From contig JAAYRS010000043.1 in NCBI GenBank assembly GCA_012518645.1, positions 1 to 33,446 on the forward strand: 33,446 nucleotides of DNA, in the 5' to 3' direction. Below the pieces are notes generated by a model. That model was not told where the DNA came from, searched no databases, and was given only the letters and a program-made list of their open reading frames with translations. Shown in pieces: positions 1 through 5,790 of this stretch. Position numbers and translations under genes: made by a program. This DNA comes from Bacillota bacterium (GTDB lineage Bacteria; Bacillota; Limnochordia; Darwinibacteriales; Darwinibacteriaceae). Within the stretch, counting starts at the first letter, position 1; each line of letters opens with the position of its first letter.

Positions 1-122
1 ACCCAATCGTCAACACCACTTACCTAAACCAGACTCTACAAGATCAATCCTCGGATGGGAATTCGACCCCGCTCTAGCGGATTGCGGGTACAGGGCACCG
101 CTACTGCCCCGTCTAGCACGAC
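1..122 (-). ncRNA. ffs: Signal recognition particle RNA, large Firmicutes type (5' part; runs off left edge)
   Basis: Read on the minus strand, this begins with GTGCTAGACGGGG and continues with GTAGCGGTGCCCTGTACC and GCAATCCGCTCTAGC. These are the conserved 5' blocks of the Bacillus-type scRNA (Alu domain). It later holds GTAAGTGGTGTTGACG, also typical of the large SRP RNA. The RNA is the scaffold of the particle that targets nascent membrane and secreted proteins (Ffh partner). The S domain and 3' end lie beyond base 1. A consensus promoter sits just upstream. In Bacillus the next gene is dnaX, which I expect off the left edge. Confidence 0.93.
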
Positions 123-128
123 ACTGTA

Positions 129-157
129 ATTATATCGGATAGAGCCTTAAGTGTCAA
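129..157 (-). promoter_or_regulatory. Sigma-A promoter of the SRP RNA
   Basis: The minus strand carries TTGACA (157-152), a 17-base spacer and TATAAT (134-129). Both hexamers match the housekeeping consensus exactly. The predicted start near 121-123 coincides with the 5' end of the SRP RNA. Confidence 0.9.
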
Positions 158-209
158 CAGCAACAAGCCCTGCCCGCCTGAGGATCTCCGGGTTTAACAG
201 GGCTTTTAA

Positions 210-410
210 TTACCGAAACTGCGGTTCCTCATCTTTAACATGCCCTAGCCTACCTCGCAGGGTGGGTATTATTTCCTCAACCTGTTTTGCCATATTATTG
301 TACATGTCCTTGACAGCAGGGACATCCGTATCTAGGGCACATGATTTGAGTTGCCCTACCAAAGATTGGGCCCCCGCCACCGTTTGTTCAATTCTGGTCT
401 TGGTTGTCAT
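210..410 (-). CDS. DUF1657 domain protein
   Basis: A 66-residue, probably cytosolic helical protein that fits the DUF1657 family: KTRIEQTVAGAQSLVGQLKS, then the conserved AKQVEEIIPTLRGRL and an EEPQF end. The family's function is unknown. Members occur in spore-forming Firmicutes, often beside spoVA-type genes. The ATG at 410 follows AAGGAGGG at good spacing. It lies between a strong terminator (452-494) and the SRP RNA promoter, so it is probably a separate short transcription unit; I see no clear promoter for it. Family call is fairly firm, role unknown. Confidence 0.8.
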   Translation of the reverse strand: MTTKTRIEQTVAGAQSLVGQLKSCALDTDVPAVKDMYNNMAKQVEEIIPTLRGRLGHVKDEEPQFR

Positions 411-451
411 TTATAATCCCTCCTTCAATCTAGGTTATCCGTTTTTTCCAC

Positions 452-494
452 AAAAAAAACCATCCGGGGACAGAATTCTCTATCCTTGGACGGT
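452..494 (-). terminator. Intrinsic terminator after the tRNA-Ser pair
   Basis: Two stacked stems on the minus strand: ACCGTCC pairs with GGATGGT, and inside it GGATAGA pairs with TCTGTCC around a GAAT loop. A run of eight T follows. It lies just downstream of tRNA-Ser(GGA) and should end the tadA/tRNA transcript. Confidence 0.85.
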
Positions 495-505
495 ACTAAT
501 TAATA

Positions 506-598
506 TGGCGGAGAGAGAGGGATTCGAACCCTCGAGGGGCTCATCACCCCTACACGATTTCCAGTCGTGCCTGTTCAGCCGGACTCCAGCATCTCTCC
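506..598 (-). tRNA. tRNA-Ser (GGA)
   Basis: A 93-base cloverleaf including an encoded CCA. The acceptor stem is GGAGAGA/TCTCTCC. The anticodon loop in CGACTGGAAATCG gives anticodon GGA. The T arm reads GAGGGTTCGAATCCCTC, and a long variable arm (GGGGTGATGAGCCCC) is diagnostic of serine tRNA. The discriminator is G. Confidence 0.97.
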
Positions 599-615
599 CA
601 ATTATTCAACTTTCA

Positions 616-705
616 TGGCGGAGAGGGTGGGATTTGAACCCACGGGGCGCTTACACGCCCAACGGTTTTCGAGACCGCCACATTCGGCCGCTCTGTCACC
701 TCTCC
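616..705 (-). tRNA. tRNA-Ser (CGA)
   Basis: A 90-base cloverleaf including encoded CCA. The acceptor stem is GGAGAGG/CCTCTCC. The anticodon loop CTCGAAA gives CGA. The variable arm GGGCGTGTAAGCGCCC and T arm GTGGGTTCAAATCCCAC are of serine type. It starts three bases after the tadA stop, so tadA mRNA and tRNA are very likely co-transcribed and processed apart. The nearby GGA tRNA shares its body plan, consistent with an old tandem duplication. Confidence 0.97.
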
Positions 706-708
706 CCT

Positions 709-1158
709 TTAGCGCAATTGCTTAAAAAACTCCCGGAGCAGCCGAGCGCATTCTTCCCGGCAAACCCCCCGTATAACTTCCACGGAGTGGTTAAGACGCT
801 GGTCTTGGACTAGATTCATCAAAGAGAACACAGCCCCCGCTTTAGGATCGTCCGCTCCGTAGACGAGAGTTTTGAGACGAGCGTTAACTATCGCGCCGGC
901 ACACATCGGACAGGGTTCCAGGGTAACATACAGATCGGCATTGGTCAAGCGCCAATCCCCCAGGCGCCTAGAGGCCCTGCGGATGGCGATCATTTCCGCG
1001 TGGGCGGTGGGATCCTTTTCCCCTTCCCTGCGGTTATGACCGCGCCCTAGGATTTCGCCATCTAAAACTACCACAGCCCCTATGGGCACTTCCCCTTCAG
1101 CTAGGGCCCGCTTTGCTTCCTGAATGGCTTCCTGCATATATTTTTCATGCACGGTCAT
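709..1158 (-). CDS. tadA: tRNA-specific adenosine deaminase TadA
   Basis: A zinc deaminase that converts adenosine-34 of tRNA-Arg(ACG) to inosine. The 149-residue protein has the catalytic HAE (residues 53-55) and the zinc ligands in PCPMC (82-86), with the usual TLEPCPMCAGAI context. Length fits the family (about 150). I chose the ATG at 1158 because the product then starts MTVHEKYMQEAI, as in homologues; the frame stays open to a TTG at 1215. A GGAG lies very close to this ATG. A stronger AAGGGAGGTG further upstream instead serves a three-codon ORF (see findings). Gene order with tRNA-Ser and SRP RNA matches Bacillus. Confidence 0.96.
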   Translation of the reverse strand: MTVHEKYMQEAIQEAKRALAEGEVPIGAVVVLDGEILGRGHNRREGEKDPTAHAEMIAIRRASRRLGDWRLTNADLYVTLEPCPMCAGAIVNARLKTLVYGADDPKAGAVFSLMNLVQDQRLNHSVEVIRGVCREECARLLREFFKQLR

Positions 1159-1220
1159 CTCTCCACGCCTTCTGTTGCCAATTTTTAATATATCATAGAA
1201 CACCTCCCTTGACAAGATCG

Positions 1221-1243
1221 AAAAACCCCGCCCGGCGGCGGGG
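1221..1243 (-). terminator. Intrinsic terminator after SASP gene
   Basis: On the minus strand CCCCGCC pairs with GGCGGGG around a GCCG loop, followed by TTTTT. It starts five bases past the SASP stop codon and separates that gene from tadA. Confidence 0.88.
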
Positions 1244-1248
1244 TACTT

Positions 1249-1497
1249 TCAAACCTGGGTCCTTTGTTTAAACCCCCCTTCCTGTTCCCTGAGGGATTGT
1301 TCGGCTGAGGCTATCATGCCGCGGATCATCTGTCCGCCTGCATCACCGCATTGGCGGCAGGAAACATTCCCCCAATAGCCTCTTTTATAGGCCTTGTGTA
1401 CACCCAGCTCAGAAGCAATTTCAAATTTAAAATCATCCACAGCTCCGGCGGCTTCGGGAGCCGTAATTTTATTTTTTCTTTTGCGTCTTCGAGCCAC
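1249..1497 (-). CDS. Alpha/beta-type small acid-soluble spore protein
   Basis: A DNA-binding spore protein that coats and protects the chromosome in the dormant spore. The 82-residue protein has the family blocks DDFKFEIASELGV (around the site cut by germination protease GPR) and GYWGNVSCRQCG followed by GGQMIRGMIASAEQSL. The start is very basic (ARRRKRKNK), unusual for this family. Two cysteines sit in the central CRQCG, where Bacillus SASPs have none. GTG at 1497 follows GGGGAGGTG. It probably has its own late sporulation promoter, which I cannot place firmly. It is a divergent paralogue of the next gene. Confidence 0.9.
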   Translation of the reverse strand: MARRRKRKNKITAPEAAGAVDDFKFEIASELGVHKAYKRGYWGNVSCRQCGDAGGQMIRGMIASAEQSLREQEGGFKQRTQV

Positions 1498-1558
1498 GCC
1501 AGCTCACCTCCCCGGTTTTAGTATTCCCTCCAAATCAAGGGCAACACCTGGAAATAGC

Positions 1559-1586
1559 AGTAGGGGATGCCCCCGCATCCCCTACT
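1559..1586 (-). terminator. Perfect 12-bp hairpin downstream of second SASP gene
   Basis: AGTAGGGGATGC and GCATCCCCTACT pair perfectly around a four-base loop. Only a weak T stretch follows (GCTATTTCC), so it may be a terminator, a processing stop or an mRNA 3' stabiliser between the two spore genes. Confidence 0.6.
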
Positions 1587-1606
1587 CCGAACATCTAACT
1601 ATTCAT

Positions 1607-1876
1607 TTATTGAGATGGTTCCTGCGGGAAATTCCCTCTAAAACCCGTAGTGCCCTGACCCTGGTTTAAGAGGGACTGCTGGGCGGCGGCGACCATTCGC
1701 CTAACCATATGTCCCCCAACAGCACCACATTCCCGTGACGGAATGTTGCCCCAATACCCTGTTTTGTACTCGGGGTTGATCCCCAATTCAGTTGCCACCT
1801 CATATTTAAACTGATTCATTGCTTGAAACGCTTCCGGAACAACTTTTACGTTCTTACTGGAAGAACCTAGTGCCAT
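1607..1876 (-). CDS. Alpha/beta-type small acid-soluble spore protein
   Basis: An 89-residue SASP: NQFKYEVATELGI holds the GPR cleavage region, and GYWGNIPSRECG followed by GGHMVRRMVAAAQQSL is the second conserved DNA-binding block. Its role is coating spore DNA in the forespore. The ATG at 1876 follows a GGGGGGTG ribosome site eight bases away; the frame is open to 1903 but that start has no comparable site. One cysteine occupies the position shared with the neighbouring SASP (RECG versus RQCG). Upstream, GTGTA and GGGTAAAGTA at about 15 bases apart loosely resemble a forespore sigma-F/G promoter. This is weak evidence. Confidence 0.92.
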   Translation of the reverse strand: MALGSSSKNVKVVPEAFQAMNQFKYEVATELGINPEYKTGYWGNIPSRECGAVGGHMVRRMVAAAQQSLLNQGQGTTGFRGNFPQEPSQ

Positions 1877-1960
1877 AGATTTCACCCCCCCTCGTCCTGG
1901 CAAGCTTACTTTACCCGCTAAAGAACCAACTTACACAGGTGAACTGCTGGGGATTTTGGA

Positions 1961-1995
1961 AAAAAACAAAACCAGCCTTAGAAAACGGCTGGTTT
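1961..1995 (-). terminator. Intrinsic terminator after ferredoxin
   Basis: AAACCAGCC pairs with GGCTGGTTT (minus strand) around a nine-base loop, followed by TGTTTTTTT. It begins nine bases after the ferredoxin stop. Confidence 0.85.
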
Positions 1996-2003
1996 CTTTA
2001 CAA

Positions 2004-2186
2004 TTAAAAGGTGATGGCTTCAGTGGGGCAGGAATCCGCGGCTTCTTGGCAGCAGCCCGCTTCCTCGCAATTTCCTCCCTCTATAACGTGGGCCAGGCCG
2101 TCGTCGCCCATCTCAAAAACCTCCGGGCAAATTTCGGCGCATAAGGCGCAGCCAATACACAGATCTGGATCGATTTTGGGGTTCAT
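2004..2186 (-). CDS. Ferredoxin, single [4Fe-4S] type
   Basis: A 60-residue cytosolic electron carrier. CIGCALCAEICP (residues 10-21) gives three cluster ligands in CxxCxxC, and the CP near residue 53 gives the fourth. The layout resembles the monocluster Thermotoga ferredoxin, where C20 and a mid-protein cysteine form a disulfide. Here the middle segment carries three cysteines (NCEEAGCCQ), more than usual. Likely partners in this window are PFOR (nifJ) and rubredoxin. ATG at 2186 follows AGGAGGAAGA. The gene sits 21 bases after rubredoxin, probably in one transcript. Confidence 0.93.
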   Translation of the reverse strand: MNPKIDPDLCIGCALCAEICPEVFEMGDDGLAHVIEGGNCEEAGCCQEAADSCPTEAITF

Positions 2187-2207
2187 CTAGTCTTCCTCCT
2201 CAGAAAT

Positions 2208-2366
2208 CTACAATTCTTCAAACATATCAGCAGGCACGCCGCATTCCGGGCAAAGCCAATCATCCGGCAAATCATTGAAATCGGTCCCAGGCTCGATACC
2301 TTGAGTAGGGTCCCCTAGTTCAGGATCATAGACATACCCGCAAACAGTGCATTCCCATTTAGACAT
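2208..2366 (-). CDS. Rubredoxin
   Basis: A 52-residue one-iron electron carrier with the two family motifs, [10 protein letters not shown] near the N-terminus and [15 protein letters not shown] at the C-terminus, which provide the four cysteine ligands of the Fe(SCys)4 site. Length is the classic 52-54. ATG at 2366 follows GAGGTG at about seven bases. It is probably co-transcribed with the ferredoxin downstream. In anaerobes rubredoxin often feeds oxygen or peroxide-reducing enzymes; none of those partners lies in this window. Confidence 0.96.
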   Translation of the reverse strand: MSKWECTVCGYVYDPELGDPTQGIEPGTDFNDLPDDWLCPECGVPADMFEEL

Positions 2367-2435
2367 ACATTCACCTCTTCGAAATTTTATTTCCTGTACT
2401 CTTCTACTCAAGGCACTAAAATCCTACAGCTTTTT

Positions 2436-2897
2436 TTACATAATTTCTCTTAAAGATGACGGGACAGAAATGCCGTAAGATTTGTACATTGCTTCGATGA
2501 CATCATTAGTGAGATCAATGCCGCCGTAGATGATAGAATTCTCCGGAAGAACCACGGAAACAGGAATACCTTCCGCTACTTCCTCAATAATCTTAAGAAT
2601 AAAAGAAATAAGAATGACGCGCACCTCTTGTTCCAATTCCTCAAACTTCTCTTCATATTCTGACCCTAGCTTATCTACCTCTTCGGAAGTTTCTAAGGAT
2701 GCTGCCGCTTTTTGAATTTCCTCGTATAACTTTTCAGCAGCTTCCTGCAATTCCCTATTCTTCACATCGTATTCGGGATGAGCATAAAATAGCAGCTCAA
2801 AATCGACATAACCGATCTGGCTACCGCTGGCAAGGGCCGGCACCGCCACTAGCCCTGCTGCGAATAGAAGAACAATCCCTAATGCAATTTTTTTCAA
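2436..2897 (-). CDS. Secreted OmpH/Skp-like protein
   Basis: A 153-residue exported protein. The N-terminus MKKIALGIVLLFAAGLVAVPALAS is a clear Sec signal peptide. Next come IGYVDFELLFYAHPEY, a charged coiled-coil stretch (about residues 50-95), and IIYGGIDLTNDVIEAM near the end, the typical OmpH/Skp closing block. In diderms Skp holds unfolded outer-membrane proteins in the periplasm; the role in a spore-former is unclear. I chose the TTG at 2897 for its AAAGGAG site and clean signal peptide; an ATG at 2927 is also possible. Confidence 0.78.
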   Translation of the reverse strand: MKKIALGIVLLFAAGLVAVPALASGSQIGYVDFELLFYAHPEYDVKNRELQEAAEKLYEEIQKAAASLETSEEVDKLGSEYEEKFEELEQEVRVILISFILKIIEEVAEGIPVSVVLPENSIIYGGIDLTNDVIEAMYKSYGISVPSSLREIM

Positions 2898-2972
2898 GCT
2901 GGACACTCCTTTGATCTTCGCTGTCATAAACTATTCCACCCCCGACATATATTTCCTGCCCGGCTTCGGGTT

Positions 2973-3371
2973 TTAGGGGGTGTGATTCGCTAAATCAGCA
3001 ATTGTAGTCTGGTTAAGCACGGCCAGAAACGCAGATTGCGCTCTGTTCCAAACTGGTTTCAAAGGACAGCTGTAAGAACGGGAACACTCGCCGGAAAGAC
3101 AAGGCGAAATAGCAATTTTTCCCTGTGTTAATTCCATAACATTTTCAATAGTAATTGTGGCGGGATCGACCTTTAAGCGAATGCCCCCTCCGGGGCCGCG
3201 CCGACCGGCGACCCAGCCTTGGGAACCTAAAAGAGCAACAATTTGAGGCAGGAAGTTTACCGGAATTTCCTGCTTTTCCGCAATAATTTTTGAAGACGTA
3301 TATCCTTCGGGATGCATGGCTAATTCAACTAAAGCTCTAACCGCATACCCTGTTTTTCTCGTAATTTCCAC
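2973..3371 (-). CDS. Rrf2-family transcription regulator, IscR-like
   Basis: A 132-residue winged-helix regulator. The start (EITRKTGYAVRALVELA) and GWVAGRRGPGGGIRL (wing) are typical of Rrf2. Three cysteines, PCLSGECSRSYSCPL (about residues 93-107), match the Fe-S cluster ligands of IscR/NsrR-type members, so it may sense Fe-S supply, redox state or NO. It is followed by genes for a secreted protein, rubredoxin and ferredoxin on the same strand. A consensus promoter lies upstream, and autoregulation is common in the family. The start appears to be GTG at 3371. Confidence 0.88.
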   Translation of the reverse strand: MEITRKTGYAVRALVELAMHPEGYTSSKIIAEKQEIPVNFLPQIVALLGSQGWVAGRRGPGGGIRLKVDPATITIENVMELTQGKIAISPCLSGECSRSYSCPLKPVWNRAQSAFLAVLNQTTIADLANHTP

Positions 3372-3401
3372 TCCTTCACCCCATCAAGTAACTATACCAA
3401 A

Positions 3402-3430
3402 ATTATACTAAGGCCGAAAAACTATGTCAA
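3402..3430 (-). promoter_or_regulatory. Sigma-A promoter of the Rrf2 gene
   Basis: TTGACA (3430-3425), a 17-base spacer and TATAAT (3407-3402) on the minus strand, both exact consensus. The start would be near 3395, about 25 bases before the Rrf2 start codon. Such a strong promoter suggests it is normally held down, possibly by Rrf2 itself. Confidence 0.85.
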
Positions 3431-3463
3431 GAAATGAACAGCACCATATTTACCCGGTTTTAC

Positions 3464-3493
3464 TTGTAGGTTCCCGCTAATTTTTGTTACAAT
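3464..3493 (+). promoter_or_regulatory. Possible promoter of the Ppx/GppA gene
   Basis: TTGTAG (3464-3469), an 18-base spacer and TACAAT (3488-3493), 31 bases ahead of the ATG. It matches the -10 consensus well and the -35 partly. It is divergent from the Rrf2 promoter. Confidence 0.45.
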
Positions 3494-3524
3494 ATGGGTA
3501 GCTTGGCAATTAGGAGGTTAAACA

Positions 3525-5030
3525 ATGGAGAGAATCGGCATCATTGATCTGGAATCAAGTTCGATCCACCTTGTTATCATCGATATTAAAGATAATCAAG
3601 CCCACCACCAAATTGAAAACCTAAAAGAAACCGTCCGTTTAGGCAGCGGAATTGATCCCCAGGGCAATCTATCGGATCAAGCCGTAGATCATCTAGCGGA
3701 AACAATTTCCCTTTTCGCCAACTTTTGCAAAGTAAGAAAAGTAAAACATATTTCGGCCGTTGCAACAACGGCAATACGCCAAGCACCGAACCGAAAAGAA
3801 ATTGTGGATTATATTTACAAAAAAACGGGAATTAAAATCAAGGTCTTGACTGAAGAAGAAGAAGCCACTTTAGGCTATATAGGGTTAGTTAACACTGCCG
3901 CCCAAACCAGCGGCCTTTTAGTGGATCTAGGCGGCGGTTCCCTTAAACTGGTTGATTTTAAAAACCGGCTTCTTCAGCACACCCTAACCTTAGACTTTGG
4001 TTCTGTCTCTCTAATGGAAAAATTTAATCTAAAAGACCTGCCCCAAGCAGAAGATATCAAGGCCTTACAGGCCTTCCTGGCAGAAAGTTTTGCCGGGATC
4101 CCGTGGTTACAAGGCCAAACGAACGTAGTGGGTGTCGGCGGGACCCTGCGCTCTTTAGCCAGGGTCTACAGAGGCAGGATTAAATATTTACCGGACATTA
4201 CCGACGGCCTTGAGATTCCCGTAGAAAAGGTGGAGGAAATCTTGGCATCCTTGGCCCAAATGAACTTAGAACAGCGCCGCAACGTGCCCGGCCTGGAAAA
4301 GGCCCGGGCCGATCTAAGTGTCGCCGGAATTGTCATCATCAGGGAATTGTTAAAGGCCACCGCAAGCAAGCAGCTCACCGTTGCGACCAGCAGCATTCGC
4401 GACGGCCTTTTTTACAAATACCTCCATCCCCGGGATCCCATTGTCTTTAATGTCCTCACCCACCACACCAAAAATCTGATAGATTATCACAACTTGGATG
4501 AAAACCACCTCCGGCGGGTTTCAAACTTGGCTGTTACCCTTTTTGATCAACTGCAGGCGCTGCACCGCTTGAATAGTTACGAACGGAGGCTGCTCCTAAT
4601 TGCGGGCCTGCTCCACGAACTAGGCGTGGTAATCAGCGTGGAAAGCCTGGAAAAGCATACCCTTTACACCATCTTGAATTCGCCGCTGCACGGTTTAACC
4701 CACCGGGAAAGAGTGTTAATAGCCTATTTGGCGGCCTCCCACGAGCAGCTATTTCTCATCGGCCTCAAGGATTATATGGGCCAGGGGCCGATCACCCTGG
4801 AAGATATCCGCCGGATCAAAAAATTGGCGCCGCTGCTGCAGATAGCCCACAGCCTGGACCGTTCCCGCACCGGAGTGGTGACCCAAGTACGGTGTAAATT
4901 AACCCCGGAAATCTGCGAAATCAAAGTATCGGGCCCGGGTAAAACCGATCTGGAGGTTCGGGATGCCAACCGCCGGGCAGAAGCATTCCTCAAAGAATAC
5001 GATACCAAATTGGTTGTAACCCAAGATTAA
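3525..5030 (+). CDS. ppx: Ppx/GppA phosphatase with C-terminal HD-like domain
   Basis: A 501-residue cytosolic phosphatase of the ASKHA fold, expected to hydrolyse polyphosphate and/or convert pppGpp to ppGpp. The first phosphate loop is IGIIDLESSS (residues 4-13); AVATTAIRQAPN and the second loop VDLGGGSLKLV (about 138-148) are family signatures. Residues from about 300 on form the HD-like helical domain with LLHELG, having HE in place of HD. The ATG follows TAGGAGGTTAAAC. It stands alone and divergent from the Rrf2 gene. Sequence alone does not decide between polyphosphate and pppGpp. Confidence 0.9.
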   Translation: MERIGIIDLESSSIHLVIIDIKDNQAHHQIENLKETVRLGSGIDPQGNLSDQAVDHLAETISLFANFCKVRKVKHISAVATTAIRQAPNRKEIVDYIYKKTGIKIKVLTEEEEATLGYIGLVNTAAQTSGLLVDLGGGSLKLVDFKNRLLQHTLTLDFGSVSLMEKFNLKDLPQAEDIKALQAFLAESFAGIPWLQGQTNVVGVGGTLRSLARVYRGRIKYLPDITDGLEIPVEKVEEILASLAQMNLEQRRNVPGLEKARADLSVAGIVIIRELLKATASKQLTVATSSIRDGLFYKYLHPRDPIVFNVLTHHTKNLIDYHNLDENHLRRVSNLAVTLFDQLQALHRLNSYERRLLLIAGLLHELGVVISVESLEKHTLYTILNSPLHGLTHRERVLIAYLAASHEQLFLIGLKDYMGQGPITLEDIRRIKKLAPLLQIAHSLDRSRTGVVTQVRCKLTPEICEIKVSGPGKTDLEVRDANRRAEAFLKEYDTKLVVTQD

Positions 5031-5048
5031 AATGTCAAGGAACCGAAG

Positions 5049-5103
5049 GCCGCCCGCTCATTCCCCGGGCAGTAATAGCATACCCGGAATTGCAGCGGGC
5101 GGC
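5049..5103. repeat. Large inverted repeat between ppx and the convergent GAF gene
   Basis: GCCGCCCGCT (5049-5058) and AGCGGGCGGC (5094-5103) are perfect 10-base arms. Between them, CCCCGGG and CCCGG can extend the hairpin. No T-run follows on either side. It lies in a convergent gap and may slow transcription from both sides or stabilise 3' ends. Confidence 0.6.
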
Positions 5104-5133
5104 GACTAATTCTGCTATGCCCTTAGTATGCCC

Positions 5134-5247
5134 TCAAGCAAAAGGCTGCGCTGCAGCAATCTTTTTTTGGCCGTCATTACCATTTGGCTCCCGGTACAGT
5201 TCCGCGATGCGCCGGGTGGCCCAATCCCCAGGGCTTGTCCAATTCAC
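5134..5247 (-). CDS. Candidate 37-residue ORF overlapping the GAF gene stop
   Basis: An open frame that starts with GTG inside the stop region of the upstream reductase gene (GTGA overlap), so it could be translated by coupling. The product, beginning VNWTSPGDWATRRIAELY, is charged and reads like real protein, but I recognise no family. It could also be a chance frame, or a decayed C-terminal extension in another frame of the upstream gene. GGGAAAGG just ahead could serve as a ribosome site. Confidence 0.3.
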   Translation of the reverse strand: MNWTSPGDWATRRIAELYREPNGNDGQKKIAAAQPFA

Positions 5248-5711
5248 CTTTCCCAATCGCATTTTTCCATCAGGGTATTAACAATTGCCGTCAAGCCCCT
5301 TTCCTCTTCGGGCCCGAAGCGCTGCAAAGAGGGGCTGTCCACATCCAAAACGCCGATTAACTCGCCCTCCTTGGTAATCATGGGAAGGACAATCTCTGAT
5401 CGGGAAGCCGCGTCACAAGCAATATGGCCGGGAAATTGACGGACATCGGGAACAAGAATGCTCCTCCCGGCCTGGGCGGATGTGCCGCAGACCCCCCGGC
5501 CCAGGGCAATTCTTACACAAGCAGGTTTGCCCTGGAAAGGTCCTAAAACCAATTCATCCCCTTCCAAGAGATAAAACCCAACCCAATTAATATCTTCTAA
5601 TCTTTGCCAGAGTAAGGCGGATGTATTGGCCAAATTAGCCAACCAGTTAGTCTCCGGACCCAAAAGCAGCCTTAATTCCCTCTCCAACTTCTCGTATGCT
5701 TCCTTTCGCAC
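5244..5711 (-). CDS. Free methionine-(R)-sulfoxide reductase (GAF domain)
   Basis: A 155-residue single GAF-domain enzyme that reduces free L-methionine-(R)-sulfoxide, a repair and antioxidant role in the cytosol. The three catalytic/resolving cysteines of the fRMsr family are present at C65 (GKPACVRI), C75 (GRGVCGT) and C99 (GHIACDAASRSEIV). Length fits the family. The start is taken as GTG at 5711 after GGGAGGGG; the frame stays open to a TTG at 5732. Electrons would come from thioredoxin. It follows the glucan phosphorylase by 79 bases on the same strand. Confidence 0.92.
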   Translation of the reverse strand: MRKEAYEKLERELRLLLGPETNWLANLANTSALLWQRLEDINWVGFYLLEGDELVLGPFQGKPACVRIALGRGVCGTSAQAGRSILVPDVRQFPGHIACDAASRSEIVLPMITKEGELIGVLDVDSPSLQRFGPEEERGLTAIVNTLMEKCDWER

Positions 5712-5790
5712 TTGCACCCCTCCCTTGCCCAAATTATACTCTATGCAGGAAGAAATCGCCAGTGCGCAACGCCGGCCTACATATTCTATT

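Noticed and set aside
506-705. Paired tRNA-Ser genes as an integration scar
   Set aside because: The two tRNAs have different anticodons (GGA and CGA), full cloverleaves and sit in the conserved tadA / SRP RNA order.
151-813. Long plus-strand open frame through the tRNA genes
   Set aside because: It runs antisense through two clear tRNA-Ser genes, a terminator and the end of tadA, and has no ribosome site.
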